Source: Kaistella carnis
GTDB taxonomy: Bacteria > Bacteroidota > Bacteroidia > Flavobacteriales > Weeksellaceae
DNA: 64,000 bases
Assembly (NCBI RefSeq): GCF_003860585.1
Contig: NZ_CP034159.1
Coordinates: 310,001 to 374,000, forward strand
Direction of reading: 5' to 3'
The position numbers were made by a program, and so were the translations under genes. Positions 42,414 to 51,114 of this stretch are shown here, piece by piece; position 1 is the first letter of the stretch, and each line of letters starts with the position of its first letter. Below the pieces are notes generated by a model. It was not told the DNA's origin. It ran no database searches and saw only the letters and a program-made list of their open reading frames with translations.

Positions 42414-43712
42414 TTAATTTGTAAATACTTTTAGTTCTTTCATCTTTCCAAAGAAAGTACGTGCCTCGCTGCTGGGAATGTTTTCTAATACTTTGTAAAA
42501 TAATTCCGCTGTTTCTTTCTTTTCCTCCTCATCAGGATATAATTGTCGCAGAGCACTGAATGAATATTGAATCGGCTCCAAAAGTTCGGTATTGCCTTCT
42601 ATTTCAGTATGTAAATAATTTTTATTCGGCTCATAAAAGGCCTTCAAATGACTGATGGTTTGTTTTAATAACTGTGGATCTTCGGACTTATTCTTTTTGA
42701 AATGGTTCAGTAATAAACTCATACTTGCAACGTATTGATAGAGTTTCATCTTCTTATAAACGGCAGTTGTTTTATCGGAATGACTTTTTAAATAATCAGT
42801 TCCTGTTTTGTAAGCTCCCTTAAAATTTCCCAACCGGTTTTCGACCTGAATTTTCTCGAGGTCAGATAAATTATCCTTCGAGTAAATTTGCTCTAAAGTT
42901 TTTTCACTCATTTTTTTACCTTCATCCGACGAGTTCTTTTCCTGCAACATCAGTTCAAGGATTTTAGGCGCCCATTTTGTGTTTTTCAGCTTCTCAAACA
43001 GCGCTATTTGTCTTTCTTGGTATTTCTTTTTTATCTTTGGATTAAGATTGTCTTGATTGCCTCCATACAAAAGTGCTTTAAAATAAAAGTAACGCTCGTC
43101 ATCAAGGTTGATATTAACATCCATCTCATCCGGAATGTAGTTGGCAAAAAAATCCTCATAATGTTTAATGCTCTTATCGTATTCTTTCAATCCAAGATAC
43201 GAACGGGCATAAAGTGTATTTAAAACATTAAGTTTAGGCAGGCTGGATTCAGTCATTATTTTGATACAATCAGTATATCTGCCAACATTTTGGGCATTTG
43301 AGGCTGCATTCCAAAAGGCAAAAGAGGATGACTTGTCCAGATTATAGCCCTTAAGTGCATATTCGAAGGCTTTACTGTCTTCATTTAAGTACGTATAGCA
43401 CGCAGAAAGATTGCTGTAATAGCTTGACATGGTCACATCATCATTTACAGGACCGTAAAGTGCAGCAAGTCTGAACTTATCTTTTGCCTTGGCAAAATTT
43501 TCTAATTTGAAATAAGAAATTCCGGCTCTGTTGAGAATTTTGTGATCTTTATGTTCTACCAGTAAAACTTTTTCATAAGCGGCCGCGGCTTTAGCGTAAT
43601 CGTTCTCTTCATAGGCATTGTCTGCACTGCGTAATAATTCGTCTACTTGCGGACTTTGTGCAAACACAACTGTTTGACACAAGATCATCATCAAAGTAAA
43701 AAATATTTTCAT
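42414..43712 (-). CDS. Periplasmic TPR protein
   Basis: 432 aa from MKIFFTLMMILCQTVVFAQ (signal peptide); two codons more are open upstream. At least three TPR units follow: LLRSADNAYEENDYAKAAAA, ILNRAGISYFKLENFAKAKD and LSACYTYLNEDSKAFEYALK (about 28-130), with more degenerate helical repeats to about 400. It is a protein-interaction scaffold in the periplasm. It is the first gene of the reverse-strand envelope operon. The 280 bases upstream (43719-43999) carry only divergent promoter DNA. Confidence 0.8.
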   Translation of the reverse strand: MKIFFTLMMILCQTVVFAQSPQVDELLRSADNAYEENDYAKAAAAYEKVLLVEHKDHKILNRAGISYFKLENFAKAKDKFRLAALYGPVNDDVTMSSYYSNLSACYTYLNEDSKAFEYALKGYNLDKSSSFAFWNAASNAQNVGRYTDCIKIMTESSLPKLNVLNTLYARSYLGLKEYDKSIKHYEDFFANYIPDEMDVNINLDDERYFYFKALLYGGNQDNLNPKIKKKYQERQIALFEKLKNTKWAPKILELMLQEKNSSDEGKKMSEKTLEQIYSKDNLSDLEKIQVENRLGNFKGAYKTGTDYLKSHSDKTTAVYKKMKLYQYVASMSLLLNHFKKNKSEDPQLLKQTISHLKAFYEPNKNYLHTEIEGNTELLEPIQYSFSALRQLYPDEEEKKETAELFYKVLENIPSSEARTFFGKMKELKVFTN

Positions 43713-43999
43713 ATGCAAAATGTCTTAAAATATTATGGTCTTCTAAAGATATATAATATTTGGGGGAACGCAAGTATTTTTAATAATCCTGCTTTAATTT
43801 ATTGGAAATTAATATGATGACGTTGAAAGTTTCGCTGTTATTGACTTTCTGCAAATTAGCATTAAAATATCATAAAATTAAATATTTAGTATAGTTTTGG
43901 ACTAAAAATTGTTAAAGCTTTTACCTCGTTTTGATTACTCATTTTTCAATAATGATAATTCAAAACTTAAACAAATCACCAACATTAAAAGTTTAAATT

Positions 44000-44515
44000 A
44001 TGGGACAAGCACAATCACCACATCAGAATTTGTCAGGAAATTCTGCTATTAAGAAAATCAAAGAACTGGCCGAAGAAGCACGAACTTGCTTTTTCACGAC
44101 AAAGATTGGAACAGAAGCACACAGCATTCCAATGAGTTTGCAGGAAGTAGACGAAGAAGGCAATTTATGGTTCATCAGCTCTTCTGAAAGTGAGCACAAC
44201 AGTAATATAATGGAGGATCCGAAAGTTCAGTTATATTTCATGAACAATTCTTCCTATGAATACGTATTTATTAAAGGAAATGCTACTGTTTCAAAAGATA
44301 AAAACCTCATCGATAAATATTGGACCGATTTTGCTAATGCTTGGTTTGAGGGAAAAGATGATCCTAGTGTTACCGTTATTAGCGTAAAAGCTCAGGATGG
44401 ATATTACTACGAAACCAAAGACAATAAAGTTTTTGCCATGGCAAAAATGGTATTTGCAGCTGTAACAGGTTCTAGCAATGAAGATGGCGGAATTGAAGGC
44501 GGACTGAAAGTGTAG
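44000..44515 (+). CDS. FMN-binding split-barrel (pyridoxamine oxidase-like) stress protein
   Basis: 171 aa. It belongs to the PNPOx/general-stress-protein-26 family: ELAEEARTCFFTTKIGTEAH (about 22-41), GNLWFISSSESEHNSNIMED (about 56-75), VQLYFMNNSSYEYVFIKGNA. The R/K residues that hold FMN phosphate are present, but the substrate is unknown. It probably reduces a small molecule or binds flavin under stress. It is monocistronic, with a terminator at 44547. Confidence 0.88.
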   Translation: MGQAQSPHQNLSGNSAIKKIKELAEEARTCFFTTKIGTEAHSIPMSLQEVDEEGNLWFISSSESEHNSNIMEDPKVQLYFMNNSSYEYVFIKGNATVSKDKNLIDKYWTDFANAWFEGKDDPSVTVISVKAQDGYYYETKDNKVFAMAKMVFAAVTGSSNEDGGIEGGLKV

Positions 44516-44546
44516 TATTTCAAATAGAATAACGCAAAGTAAGTAC

Positions 44547-44587
44547 AACGGCCAATTTGTTTAAAAACAATATTGGCGTTTTTTTTT
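44547..44587 (+). terminator. Terminator of the split-barrel gene
   Basis: Stem AACGGCCAAT/ATTGGCGTT (one mismatch) closed by TTGTTT/AAACAA pairing, then nine T. The remaining bases to 44878 show no gene. Confidence 0.75.
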
Positions 44588-44878
44588 GCAGAGAATTTTG
44601 TGAGATTTATTTGATGTTGAGAAAGAAATTAACGATAAGTGCTTTAGTTATCGATGTATTCACTTCCCTTAATTAACAACTGAAATTCGGAAATTTGACC
44701 GATTTTCATTCATAGAAACCAATTATAGTTGGTAAACCGTATGATTTTTTACAGTATTAATAATAATTGACATTGATGTGTTTTTCATTTCATTTAAAAT
44801 AATTACTTTAGCCGCCCCTTTGCGATGAGAATAAATCTCCTAGATCCCACAAGGTTTTTGTAATATTAATATTTTTAA

Positions 44879-45421
44879 ATGGTCAATAAAGGACAGATCG
44901 TTGAAATCCCGGCAACTTCTTCTCTTTATAATAGAGTGATTCCCGCAGTCGCAAACAAGAAAGAACTTTTAAGTTTGAAATCTCAGAAGAGCACTTATTC
45001 TTTATTTGATGGTTTTTTGGTAGGCGAACATTCCGGTGTGGAACATTTCAAAATCGGTCAGCGAAAAGGAATTAAGGTAGGTGGGAAAAAAGAACCGCTC
45101 TATGTCATCGCAATTGATGAAAATGAAAATCGCCTTTTCGTGGGAGCAGGTGAAAATCATCCCGGGTTGTGGACTGAGGTTTTTTCTTTTAATCAAAACA
45201 ATCTTCATTGGAAAACCGACGGTATTTTTAATAATGAGGATTTAGAAAGCGGAATTGCAGTTCAGGTCGTATCTCCGATTTTTGATGAAGAACTCACTGC
45301 AAAACTATACTCTTTTAGCAATGCAGTCTTTTTAGAATTTGCAAAACCTACCGTATTAATTTTAAAAGACCACGACATTGAATTAATGCATAACAATAGT
45401 CATATAGCAGATATAAAATAA
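44879..45421 (+). CDS. Stand-alone MnmA C-terminal-domain protein
   Basis: 180 aa. Residues 48-95 match the central/PRC-barrel part of tRNA 2-thiouridylase MnmA: GEHSGVEHFKIGQRKGIKVG (MnmA: GxHxGxxxYTIGQRKGLGIG), EPLYVIAIDENENRLFVGAG, then a C-terminal beta-barrel (about 110-175). The N-terminal PP-loop ATPase with its catalytic Cys is missing, and no remnant lies upstream. It therefore cannot thiolate tRNA alone. It might bind tRNA, or act on another RNA. It is transcribed with the secreted endonuclease gene 15 bases downstream. Confidence 0.75.
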   Translation: MVNKGQIVEIPATSSLYNRVIPAVANKKELLSLKSQKSTYSLFDGFLVGEHSGVEHFKIGQRKGIKVGGKKEPLYVIAIDENENRLFVGAGENHPGLWTEVFSFNQNNLHWKTDGIFNNEDLESGIAVQVVSPIFDEELTAKLYSFSNAVFLEFAKPTVLILKDHDIELMHNNSHIADIK

Positions 45422-45436
45422 TTAAATATATAAAGC

Positions 45437-47206
45437 ATGAAACTAAAACTATCTTTTTTAGCCAGCATTTTATCATTTTTCATTTACGCCCAGTCAGCGC
45501 CGGCGTATTATTCGGGTGTCAATTTTAATAAAACCCAAAATGAATTAAAAAATGAATTGGCTGCCTTAATTACAACAACTCATACGACAGTAATTTCTTA
45601 TAGTGAGTTGAAGACTCTTTTGGCAACAAGTGATGCAGACCCGGAGAAACCGGGAAATATTCTTTTAATTTACGGTTCGCAAAGTTCCGGAATTCATGAA
45701 AGAAGCCGTTCTGCCAATGGAAGCTGGAACCGCGAGCACGTTTACGCAAAGTCAAAGGGAACTCCTAATTTAGGAACATCAGGTCCTGGTGCAGATGGTC
45801 ACCATCTTCGTCCCGCAGATATCCAGTTGAACAGCAATCGTGGAAGCCTTTTGTTTGATGACGGTACTGGTGCTTTGGCTTACAAAACGAGTCGTGGTGG
45901 TTGGTATCCAGGTGACGAATGGAAAGGTGACGTAGCAAGAATTTTGATGTACATGTATGTGCGGTACAACACCAGATGTCTGCCTTTAAATATTACCATG
46001 AATCCGAGTACCTATTCATCTGATTTTCCGGATATTTTATTAAAATGGAATATTGAAGATCCTGTTTCTAATTTTGAAAAACAGCGAAATGAAATTGTAG
46101 CGAACAAGCAGAAAAACAGAAATCCTTTTATCGATAATCCATATTTGGCAACGGTAATATGGGGAGGTCCTGCAGCACAGAATACCTGGCCGGATACCTT
46201 TAACGGCGGCGGAACTACTGCAGATACAGAAGCACCTACTGTTCCTGCAGGCTTGGAAGTTTCCGGCGCAACTGCTTCCAGTATTACACTCAATTGGAAT
46301 GCGGCTAGTGATAATGTTGCAGTGAGCGGATATGAAGTGTACGTGAATGGAGCTTACCATTCAACAGCGGCATCACCTAATACAACCATTACGGGATTGT
46401 CTCCAGCGACAACTTATTCATTCTATATCTTGGCCAAAGATGCTGCCGGAAACAAATCTGCCGCAAGCGCAACGGTTATGGGAACGACTGAAGCGGGTAC
46501 AGGAACCGGCGACGGAACTTCTTGTGGTACAGAAGATTTTGAAAATATTCCATCTACTGGCAGTAATCCTCCAGCGTCATCTTATGCTGACAGAACCTGG
46601 TCCTCCAATGGGATTGTGTGGACTGCAACCAATGCACGAACCGATAAGCAGATTTATATTGATGGCGATGCTAACAAAGCAATTTGTATGAAAAAGGGAA
46701 CTTTAAAGTCCTCTGTAATTTCGGGTGGAATCGGAACATTAACGGTTAAAACATATCTGCCTTTTTCTGATAGCAGTGGGAATTATATCCTTAAAATAAA
46801 TGGTGTTGTGAAAGGTCAGATTCCTTATTCTAAAACCAAGCAAACGCAGACTATCAATAATATTAATGTAGCGGGTGATGTGGTTATTGAGCTAATTGAT
46901 GAAACAACGAGCAACAGAGTTTCTTTTGACAATCTTACCTGGACTTGTTATTCTCAGTTATCAAATGATGAGGTAGAAACTGCGAACCAAAAAATAGCAG
47001 TTTACCCTAATCCGGTAAAAAACAGTGAGTTTTTCATTAGTGGTATTTCTAAAAATGAAACGATTAAGGTTTATAACTTAAACGGACAATTACTGAAAAC
47101 TATTAATAATGTTAATAATAAGGAAAAAGTTAGTCTAAATAATTTACCGAAAGGAGTTTATTTTGTAACGACAAAAACTCAATCTGCAAAGATCATTGTC
47201 GATTAA
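45437..47206 (+). CDS. Secreted endonuclease I with FN3 domain and T9SS signal
   Basis: 589 aa. The signal peptide is about 1-19. The endonuclease I (EndA/NucM) domain is at about 25-245, with GSWNREHVYAKSKG (about 94-107, HNH-like metal site) and GADGHHLRPADIQLNSNRG. A fibronectin type III domain is at about 260-350 (TAPTVPAGLEVSGATASSIT-like start, TITGLSPATTYSFYILAKD). A further beta domain (about 360-510) and a T9SS sorting domain (AVYPNPVKNSEFFI ... KGVYFVTTK) complete it. It degrades extracellular DNA/RNA, giving phosphate and nucleosides. It is second in an operon with the MnmA-tail protein. Confidence 0.92.
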   Translation: MKLKLSFLASILSFFIYAQSAPAYYSGVNFNKTQNELKNELAALITTTHTTVISYSELKTLLATSDADPEKPGNILLIYGSQSSGIHERSRSANGSWNREHVYAKSKGTPNLGTSGPGADGHHLRPADIQLNSNRGSLLFDDGTGALAYKTSRGGWYPGDEWKGDVARILMYMYVRYNTRCLPLNITMNPSTYSSDFPDILLKWNIEDPVSNFEKQRNEIVANKQKNRNPFIDNPYLATVIWGGPAAQNTWPDTFNGGGTTADTEAPTVPAGLEVSGATASSITLNWNAASDNVAVSGYEVYVNGAYHSTAASPNTTITGLSPATTYSFYILAKDAAGNKSAASATVMGTTEAGTGTGDGTSCGTEDFENIPSTGSNPPASSYADRTWSSNGIVWTATNARTDKQIYIDGDANKAICMKKGTLKSSVISGGIGTLTVKTYLPFSDSSGNYILKINGVVKGQIPYSKTKQTQTINNINVAGDVVIELIDETTSNRVSFDNLTWTCYSQLSNDEVETANQKIAVYPNPVKNSEFFISGISKNETIKVYNLNGQLLKTINNVNNKEKVSLNNLPKGVYFVTTKTQSAKIIVD

Positions 47207-47242
47207 TAGTTAGATTACGCAGTTTAGCATTTATAAAATTGT

Positions 47243-47275
47243 AAAGGTCAGAAGAGGTTTCTTCTGGCCTTTTTT
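47243..47275 (+). terminator. Terminator of the endonuclease operon
   Basis: Stem AAAGGTCAGAAG/CTTCTGGCCTTT (one G-T/mismatch), 6-nt loop, then a T run. Confidence 0.75.
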
Positions 47276-47396
47276 ATTTGAAAATTTATCGCCAATCCAA
47301 ATCTCGATTGAGTAGTTGTATGAAATATAGTTTAAAAATAAGTAATTAGTACCACGGTTGCGGTTTTTTCTGCCACGGTTTTCCTCCATCGTTTCG

Positions 47397-47404
47397 TAAT
47401 TTTG
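47397..47404 (+). promoter_or_regulatory. Promoter -7 box of the USP-GNAT-racemase operon
   Basis: TAATTTTG fits TAnnTTTG; the ATG follows 33 bases later. Confidence 0.4.
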
Positions 47405-47437
47405 TACAGAAAATAATCAAGTACTCAAAACACAATA

Positions 47438-48343
47438 ATGGAAAGCGAAATTAAAACAATATTATTTCCGACCGATTTTTCTGCAAAATCAAAAAATGCA
47501 CTGAAAGTCGCTACGAAAATGGCACTGCGTCACGAAGCAAAATTAATCGTGATTCACAGGATTTATGCTTATCATCTTATTGATCGTGGAGGAAAACAAA
47601 TATTGGGCTCAGAAACCATTCAACATAATATTGATCGTGCCTTAACAAAACTGGAACGACTGAAAAGCGCTGTTGTAGTAAAATATAATATTGATATTGA
47701 AACGCGCATCAGTACTCAAAATATGGTCGATTGTGTTAATGAAGTAGTCGAAAGTGATCAAGTTGATGTCGTAGTGATGGGAACATCTGGCCGTCAAAAG
47801 ATGAAGCAGTTTATTTTAGGCTCAAATTCCTACAATGTACTTTTGCACGCTAATTGCTCCGTTTTACTGATTCCGGAAAGTTTTAAGAAAATCACCTTTA
47901 AGAAAATTCTTTTCCCGGTACGGGTTCAAACTGAACTTGATCAGAAAGCCAGTCTTTCAATTTTATTGGCCAATAAAAACGCTGGTGGAATTAATTTACT
48001 GGGCGTTGGTGATCCGGAAAATATTGTGTCGGTGAAAAAAGCATACATCGATATGAAGAAAAATCTGTTCTTGAAATCCACCGATTATCTTTCAGAATTT
48101 AAATTGTCTCATGATAATGCAGAATTGATCGCCGGAACAGCAAATGAAAAAGATTGTGATATTATTTTGCTGGCCGATCAGGATGAAAATTCCTGGAAAT
48201 CATTTATGGGTGACAATTTCTTTAAAAAAATGATCAATGGAACCGACGTTCCCTTGATGATTGTAAAAGCTAAACTTAAAAATATTAAAAACAATTCGGA
48301 ATCAGTTGCAGGTTATGATTTAACACTGCCAATTCCGGGATAA
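47438..48343 (+). CDS. Tandem universal stress protein
   Basis: 301 aa with two USP domains. The first (about 1-150) is well kept: ILFPTDFSAKSKNALKVATK and VVMGTSGRQKMKQFILGSNS, the ATP-binding G-2x-G-9x-G(S/T) region. The second (about 155-285) is degenerate (ILFPVRVQTELDQKASLSIL, no GxxG). Such proteins help survival during starvation or energy stress. It is the first of three tightly packed genes (10- and 1-base gaps). Confidence 0.9.
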   Translation: MESEIKTILFPTDFSAKSKNALKVATKMALRHEAKLIVIHRIYAYHLIDRGGKQILGSETIQHNIDRALTKLERLKSAVVVKYNIDIETRISTQNMVDCVNEVVESDQVDVVVMGTSGRQKMKQFILGSNSYNVLLHANCSVLLIPESFKKITFKKILFPVRVQTELDQKASLSILLANKNAGGINLLGVGDPENIVSVKKAYIDMKKNLFLKSTDYLSEFKLSHDNAELIAGTANEKDCDIILLADQDENSWKSFMGDNFFKKMINGTDVPLMIVKAKLKNIKNNSESVAGYDLTLPIPG

Positions 48344-48353
48344 ACAAAAACCG

Positions 48354-48800
48354 ATGATAAAAATAAATACCTACTCAGAAAAAAATATTCCTTCCGAAGA
48401 TATAAAAAAAGAGATTGTTAATTTTCTTTTTGAAAGTCTTGAGCAATACGGAGACCCGAAAGATGATATCGAAAAAGCCATCGATTATGCTTTTGGCAAA
48501 GACCAGAAACCTGGCGGTGTCGTTCTTTCTGCCCATGATTCGGAAAGTGGAAAAATTGCAGGAGCAGTTGTGGTCAATAAAACAGGAATGGCGAGCTATA
48601 TTCCGGAAAATATTCTGGTCTACATTGCGACCGACAAAGATTTGCGTGGAAAAGGCGTAGGTAAACAATTGATGCAAACTGCTATTGATGCCACAGAAGG
48701 TGATGTAGCGTTGCACTGTGAACCCGATAATCCTGCGAAATTTCTTTATGAAAAACTGGGCTTTACCAGTAAATATCTCGAAATGAGATTAAAAAAATAA
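48354..48800 (+). CDS. GNAT-family N-acetyltransferase
   Basis: 148 aa. The acetyl-CoA binding motif is YIATDKDLRGKGVGKQLMQT (about 90-109; R/Q-x-x-G-x-G/A), followed by NPAKFLYEKLGF, the usual end of the GNAT fold. The acceptor may be an amine or amino acid; the neighbour racemase makes an amino-acid substrate plausible. Middle gene of the USP-GNAT-racemase operon. Confidence 0.9.
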   Translation: MIKINTYSEKNIPSEDIKKEIVNFLFESLEQYGDPKDDIEKAIDYAFGKDQKPGGVVLSAHDSESGKIAGAVVVNKTGMASYIPENILVYIATDKDLRGKGVGKQLMQTAIDATEGDVALHCEPDNPAKFLYEKLGFTSKYLEMRLKK

Positions 48801-48801
48801 C

Positions 48802-49923
48802 ATGTCATACATTACCTTACATTCAACAAAACTTCGTCATAATTACAAAGTACTCGATCAATTATTCAAAGAAAATAAGATTGAGTGGGCGATTGTTGCA
48901 AAATTATTGTGCGGGAATACAAAATTCCTGCAGGTGCTGCTGGATATTACAGATAAAGAGATTTGTGATTCGCGACTGAGTAATTTAAAAACCATTAAGA
49001 AACTCTCGCCAGATAAACAGACCATTTATATTAAACCTCCTGCAAAGCGTTTGGCAAAAAGCATTGTGAAATTTGCAGATGTTAGTTTTAACACGGAGTT
49101 AGGAACATTAGAGTTACTTTCAGAAGAAGCTGTGAAACAAGATAAAATCCATCGCGTTGTGCTCATGGTCGAAATGGGGGAGCTGCGCGAAGGAATTATG
49201 GCGCGTAACCTCATGAGTTTTTATGATGAGGTTCTACAATTGCCCAATATTGAAGTAGTAGGTTTAGGAACCAATTTAAATTGTCTGAACGGTATTTTAC
49301 CCGATGAAAAAAAACTTATAAAACTGAACCGGTTTAAAGAGATTGTAGAAGAAAACTCGGGTGAAAAAATTCCTTACATTTCCGGTGGATCTTCAGTGAC
49401 CATACCGTTAATTTTTAAGAATGAAGTTCCTTTGGGAATTAATCATTTCCGAGTTGGGGAAACTTTGTTCTTCGGTACAAATGTCTATAAAGATTCAGTA
49501 ATGGCGGGAATGTATCAGGATGTTTTCACCTTGACGGCGGAAATTATCGAAATGCAGGAAAAACCCACGATTCCATCTGGTAATGCGGGGACGAATTTAA
49601 CCGGTGAAACCCCAACATTTTCGGAGGAAGAGAAAGGGAAATCTTCTCTCAGAGCGATTGTCGACATCGGTTTATTGGATATTGATCATAAAGATATTAT
49701 GGCTTTAATTCCCGGAATCGAAATTATCGGTGCAAGTTCCGACATGCTTATTTTGGATTTAGGTGAAAATTCTGAAAATCTGGAGGTCGGTGATACCATC
49801 AATTTCAGCATGAATTATATGGCGGTTTTACGCGCCATGAATTCGGATTACGTAGATAAAAAAGTAGATACCGACATTATAACTTCCGGATTGAGCAACG
49901 ATGAATTTGTTTGCTTAAACTGA
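48802..49923 (+). CDS. PLP-dependent alanine/ornithine racemase-family enzyme
   Basis: 373 aa. An alanine racemase N-terminal TIM barrel: LRHNYKVLDQLFKENKIEWA, IVAKLLCGN (Lys of VAK as the PLP Schiff base, about 34), GLGTNLNCLNG and FRVGETLFFG. This is the Orr-type group, which lacks the classical C-terminal domain of Alr; a short C-terminal beta part is present. It would interconvert L/D forms of ornithine or a related amino acid. It starts 1 base after the GNAT stop. Confidence 0.85.
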   Translation: MSYITLHSTKLRHNYKVLDQLFKENKIEWAIVAKLLCGNTKFLQVLLDITDKEICDSRLSNLKTIKKLSPDKQTIYIKPPAKRLAKSIVKFADVSFNTELGTLELLSEEAVKQDKIHRVVLMVEMGELREGIMARNLMSFYDEVLQLPNIEVVGLGTNLNCLNGILPDEKKLIKLNRFKEIVEENSGEKIPYISGGSSVTIPLIFKNEVPLGINHFRVGETLFFGTNVYKDSVMAGMYQDVFTLTAEIIEMQEKPTIPSGNAGTNLTGETPTFSEEEKGKSSLRAIVDIGLLDIDHKDIMALIPGIEIIGASSDMLILDLGENSENLEVGDTINFSMNYMAVLRAMNSDYVDKKVDTDIITSGLSNDEFVCLN

Positions 49924-50038
49924 TTTTAATTCGTTTAAAACCTCCACATTAAAAATGGATGGTAAATGATCTTCATTGTTTTACGCGGTATTAAAAAGGT
50001 TTGTTTTATCTTCGTATAATCAATAAAACAGACTTCTT

Positions 50039-50926
50039 ATGTCGTCGGCACACATCAAAGCAATTACGATCAATTCCTTAAAGCGTCCTTTTTCTTTGGA
50101 TGGCGAGTTTGTCGTTTTAACGGTCTCAGATCTGCTGGATCTATTTTCTTTTCAGAATTCGTTTAAGACAAAATTCTATACATTATTGCTTGTAGACAGC
50201 GGTTCGGGGAAAGTTCAAATCGATCATGTAATTCATGAGCTCAAAAGAGGAAGGGTGTTTTTTATCGATTATAATCAGGTTTTTCGTTTTTTGGAGATTG
50301 ATAACTTTAGTGGAGAAGCTGTACTTTTTACAAAATCTTTTTATAATTTGATTTATACAGGCAACCGAAAGATTAAAAGTGATACTGCTTTTTCGCATCT
50401 TCCTTCTTTTATCGATTTTACTAAAAGTGATATTGCCAGCTTCCGGTCGGGTATTGTAGATATTAAAAAGGAATTTAAAACATCGTCGCATCTAAACAAG
50501 GAAATTATTTGTTTACTCCTGAAAGTTTCGATGTTGAAATATATTAGAAAAACTGATAATCCGGAATATATTGATTTTAAGACCAACAGGAAAAATTCCT
50601 ATATCGAAGAATTTAAAAACCTTGTCGAGATTAATTTTAAAGAGTTGAAAAGAACCTCCGATTATTCGAAAAAACTCGCCATTTCTGCAAACTATCTGAA
50701 TTCATTAATTAAAGAGAAATTAGACATCTCTGCGGAGACTTATATTCAAAATCGGGTGATTCTGGAGGCGGAACGATTGTTGCTGAATACCGACTTGTCC
50801 GTGACTGAAATATCATTCGAACTTGGATTTTCAGACAAGTCCCATTTTGGGAAATATTTTAAAAAAATCAGTGAAGAAAGTCCAAATAACTTTAGAAAAA
50901 AATTTCAGAGTAATACTTCCCTTTAA
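50039..50926 (+). CDS. AraC-family transcriptional regulator
   Basis: 295 aa. The N-terminal cupin-like sensing domain (about 1-150) has no recognisable ligand motif. The C-terminal AraC DNA-binding domain (about 190-290) has two helix-turn-helices: SDYSKKLAISANYLNSLIKE and LSVTEISFELGFSDKSHFGKYF, then KISEESPNNFRK. It stands between the racemase operon and the APC permease, and may control either. Its promoter could not be fixed (a TATCTTCG-like box about 28 bases upstream is imperfect). Confidence 0.92.
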   Translation: MSSAHIKAITINSLKRPFSLDGEFVVLTVSDLLDLFSFQNSFKTKFYTLLLVDSGSGKVQIDHVIHELKRGRVFFIDYNQVFRFLEIDNFSGEAVLFTKSFYNLIYTGNRKIKSDTAFSHLPSFIDFTKSDIASFRSGIVDIKKEFKTSSHLNKEIICLLLKVSMLKYIRKTDNPEYIDFKTNRKNSYIEEFKNLVEINFKELKRTSDYSKKLAISANYLNSLIKEKLDISAETYIQNRVILEAERLLLNTDLSVTEISFELGFSDKSHFGKYFKKISEESPNNFRKKFQSNTSL

Positions 50927-50967
50927 TTACACAAATAATATTAATAATCACTTTTAAACTAAACCAT

Positions 50968-51114
50968 ATGAATAAACCTTCTATTACTTTTTTTACCGGC
51001 GTCAAGACGCAGATTGACCGACCCATTGGCAAAATTAATATTTTAAGTAACCGCCAAATCATGGATGAAAAAACAAAAATAAAGAATATGCGAAATGGAA
51101 AAGTCCGTCCATAA
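50968..51114 (+). CDS. Possible short upstream ORF of the permease
   Basis: An ATG frame of 48 codons (MNKPSITFFTGVKTQIDRPI ... NGKVRP) ending 20 bases inside the permease gene (start 51095). It has no family. It could be a leader peptide with translational coupling, or spurious. Confidence 0.25.
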   Translation: MNKPSITFFTGVKTQIDRPIGKINILSNRQIMDEKTKIKNMRNGKVRP

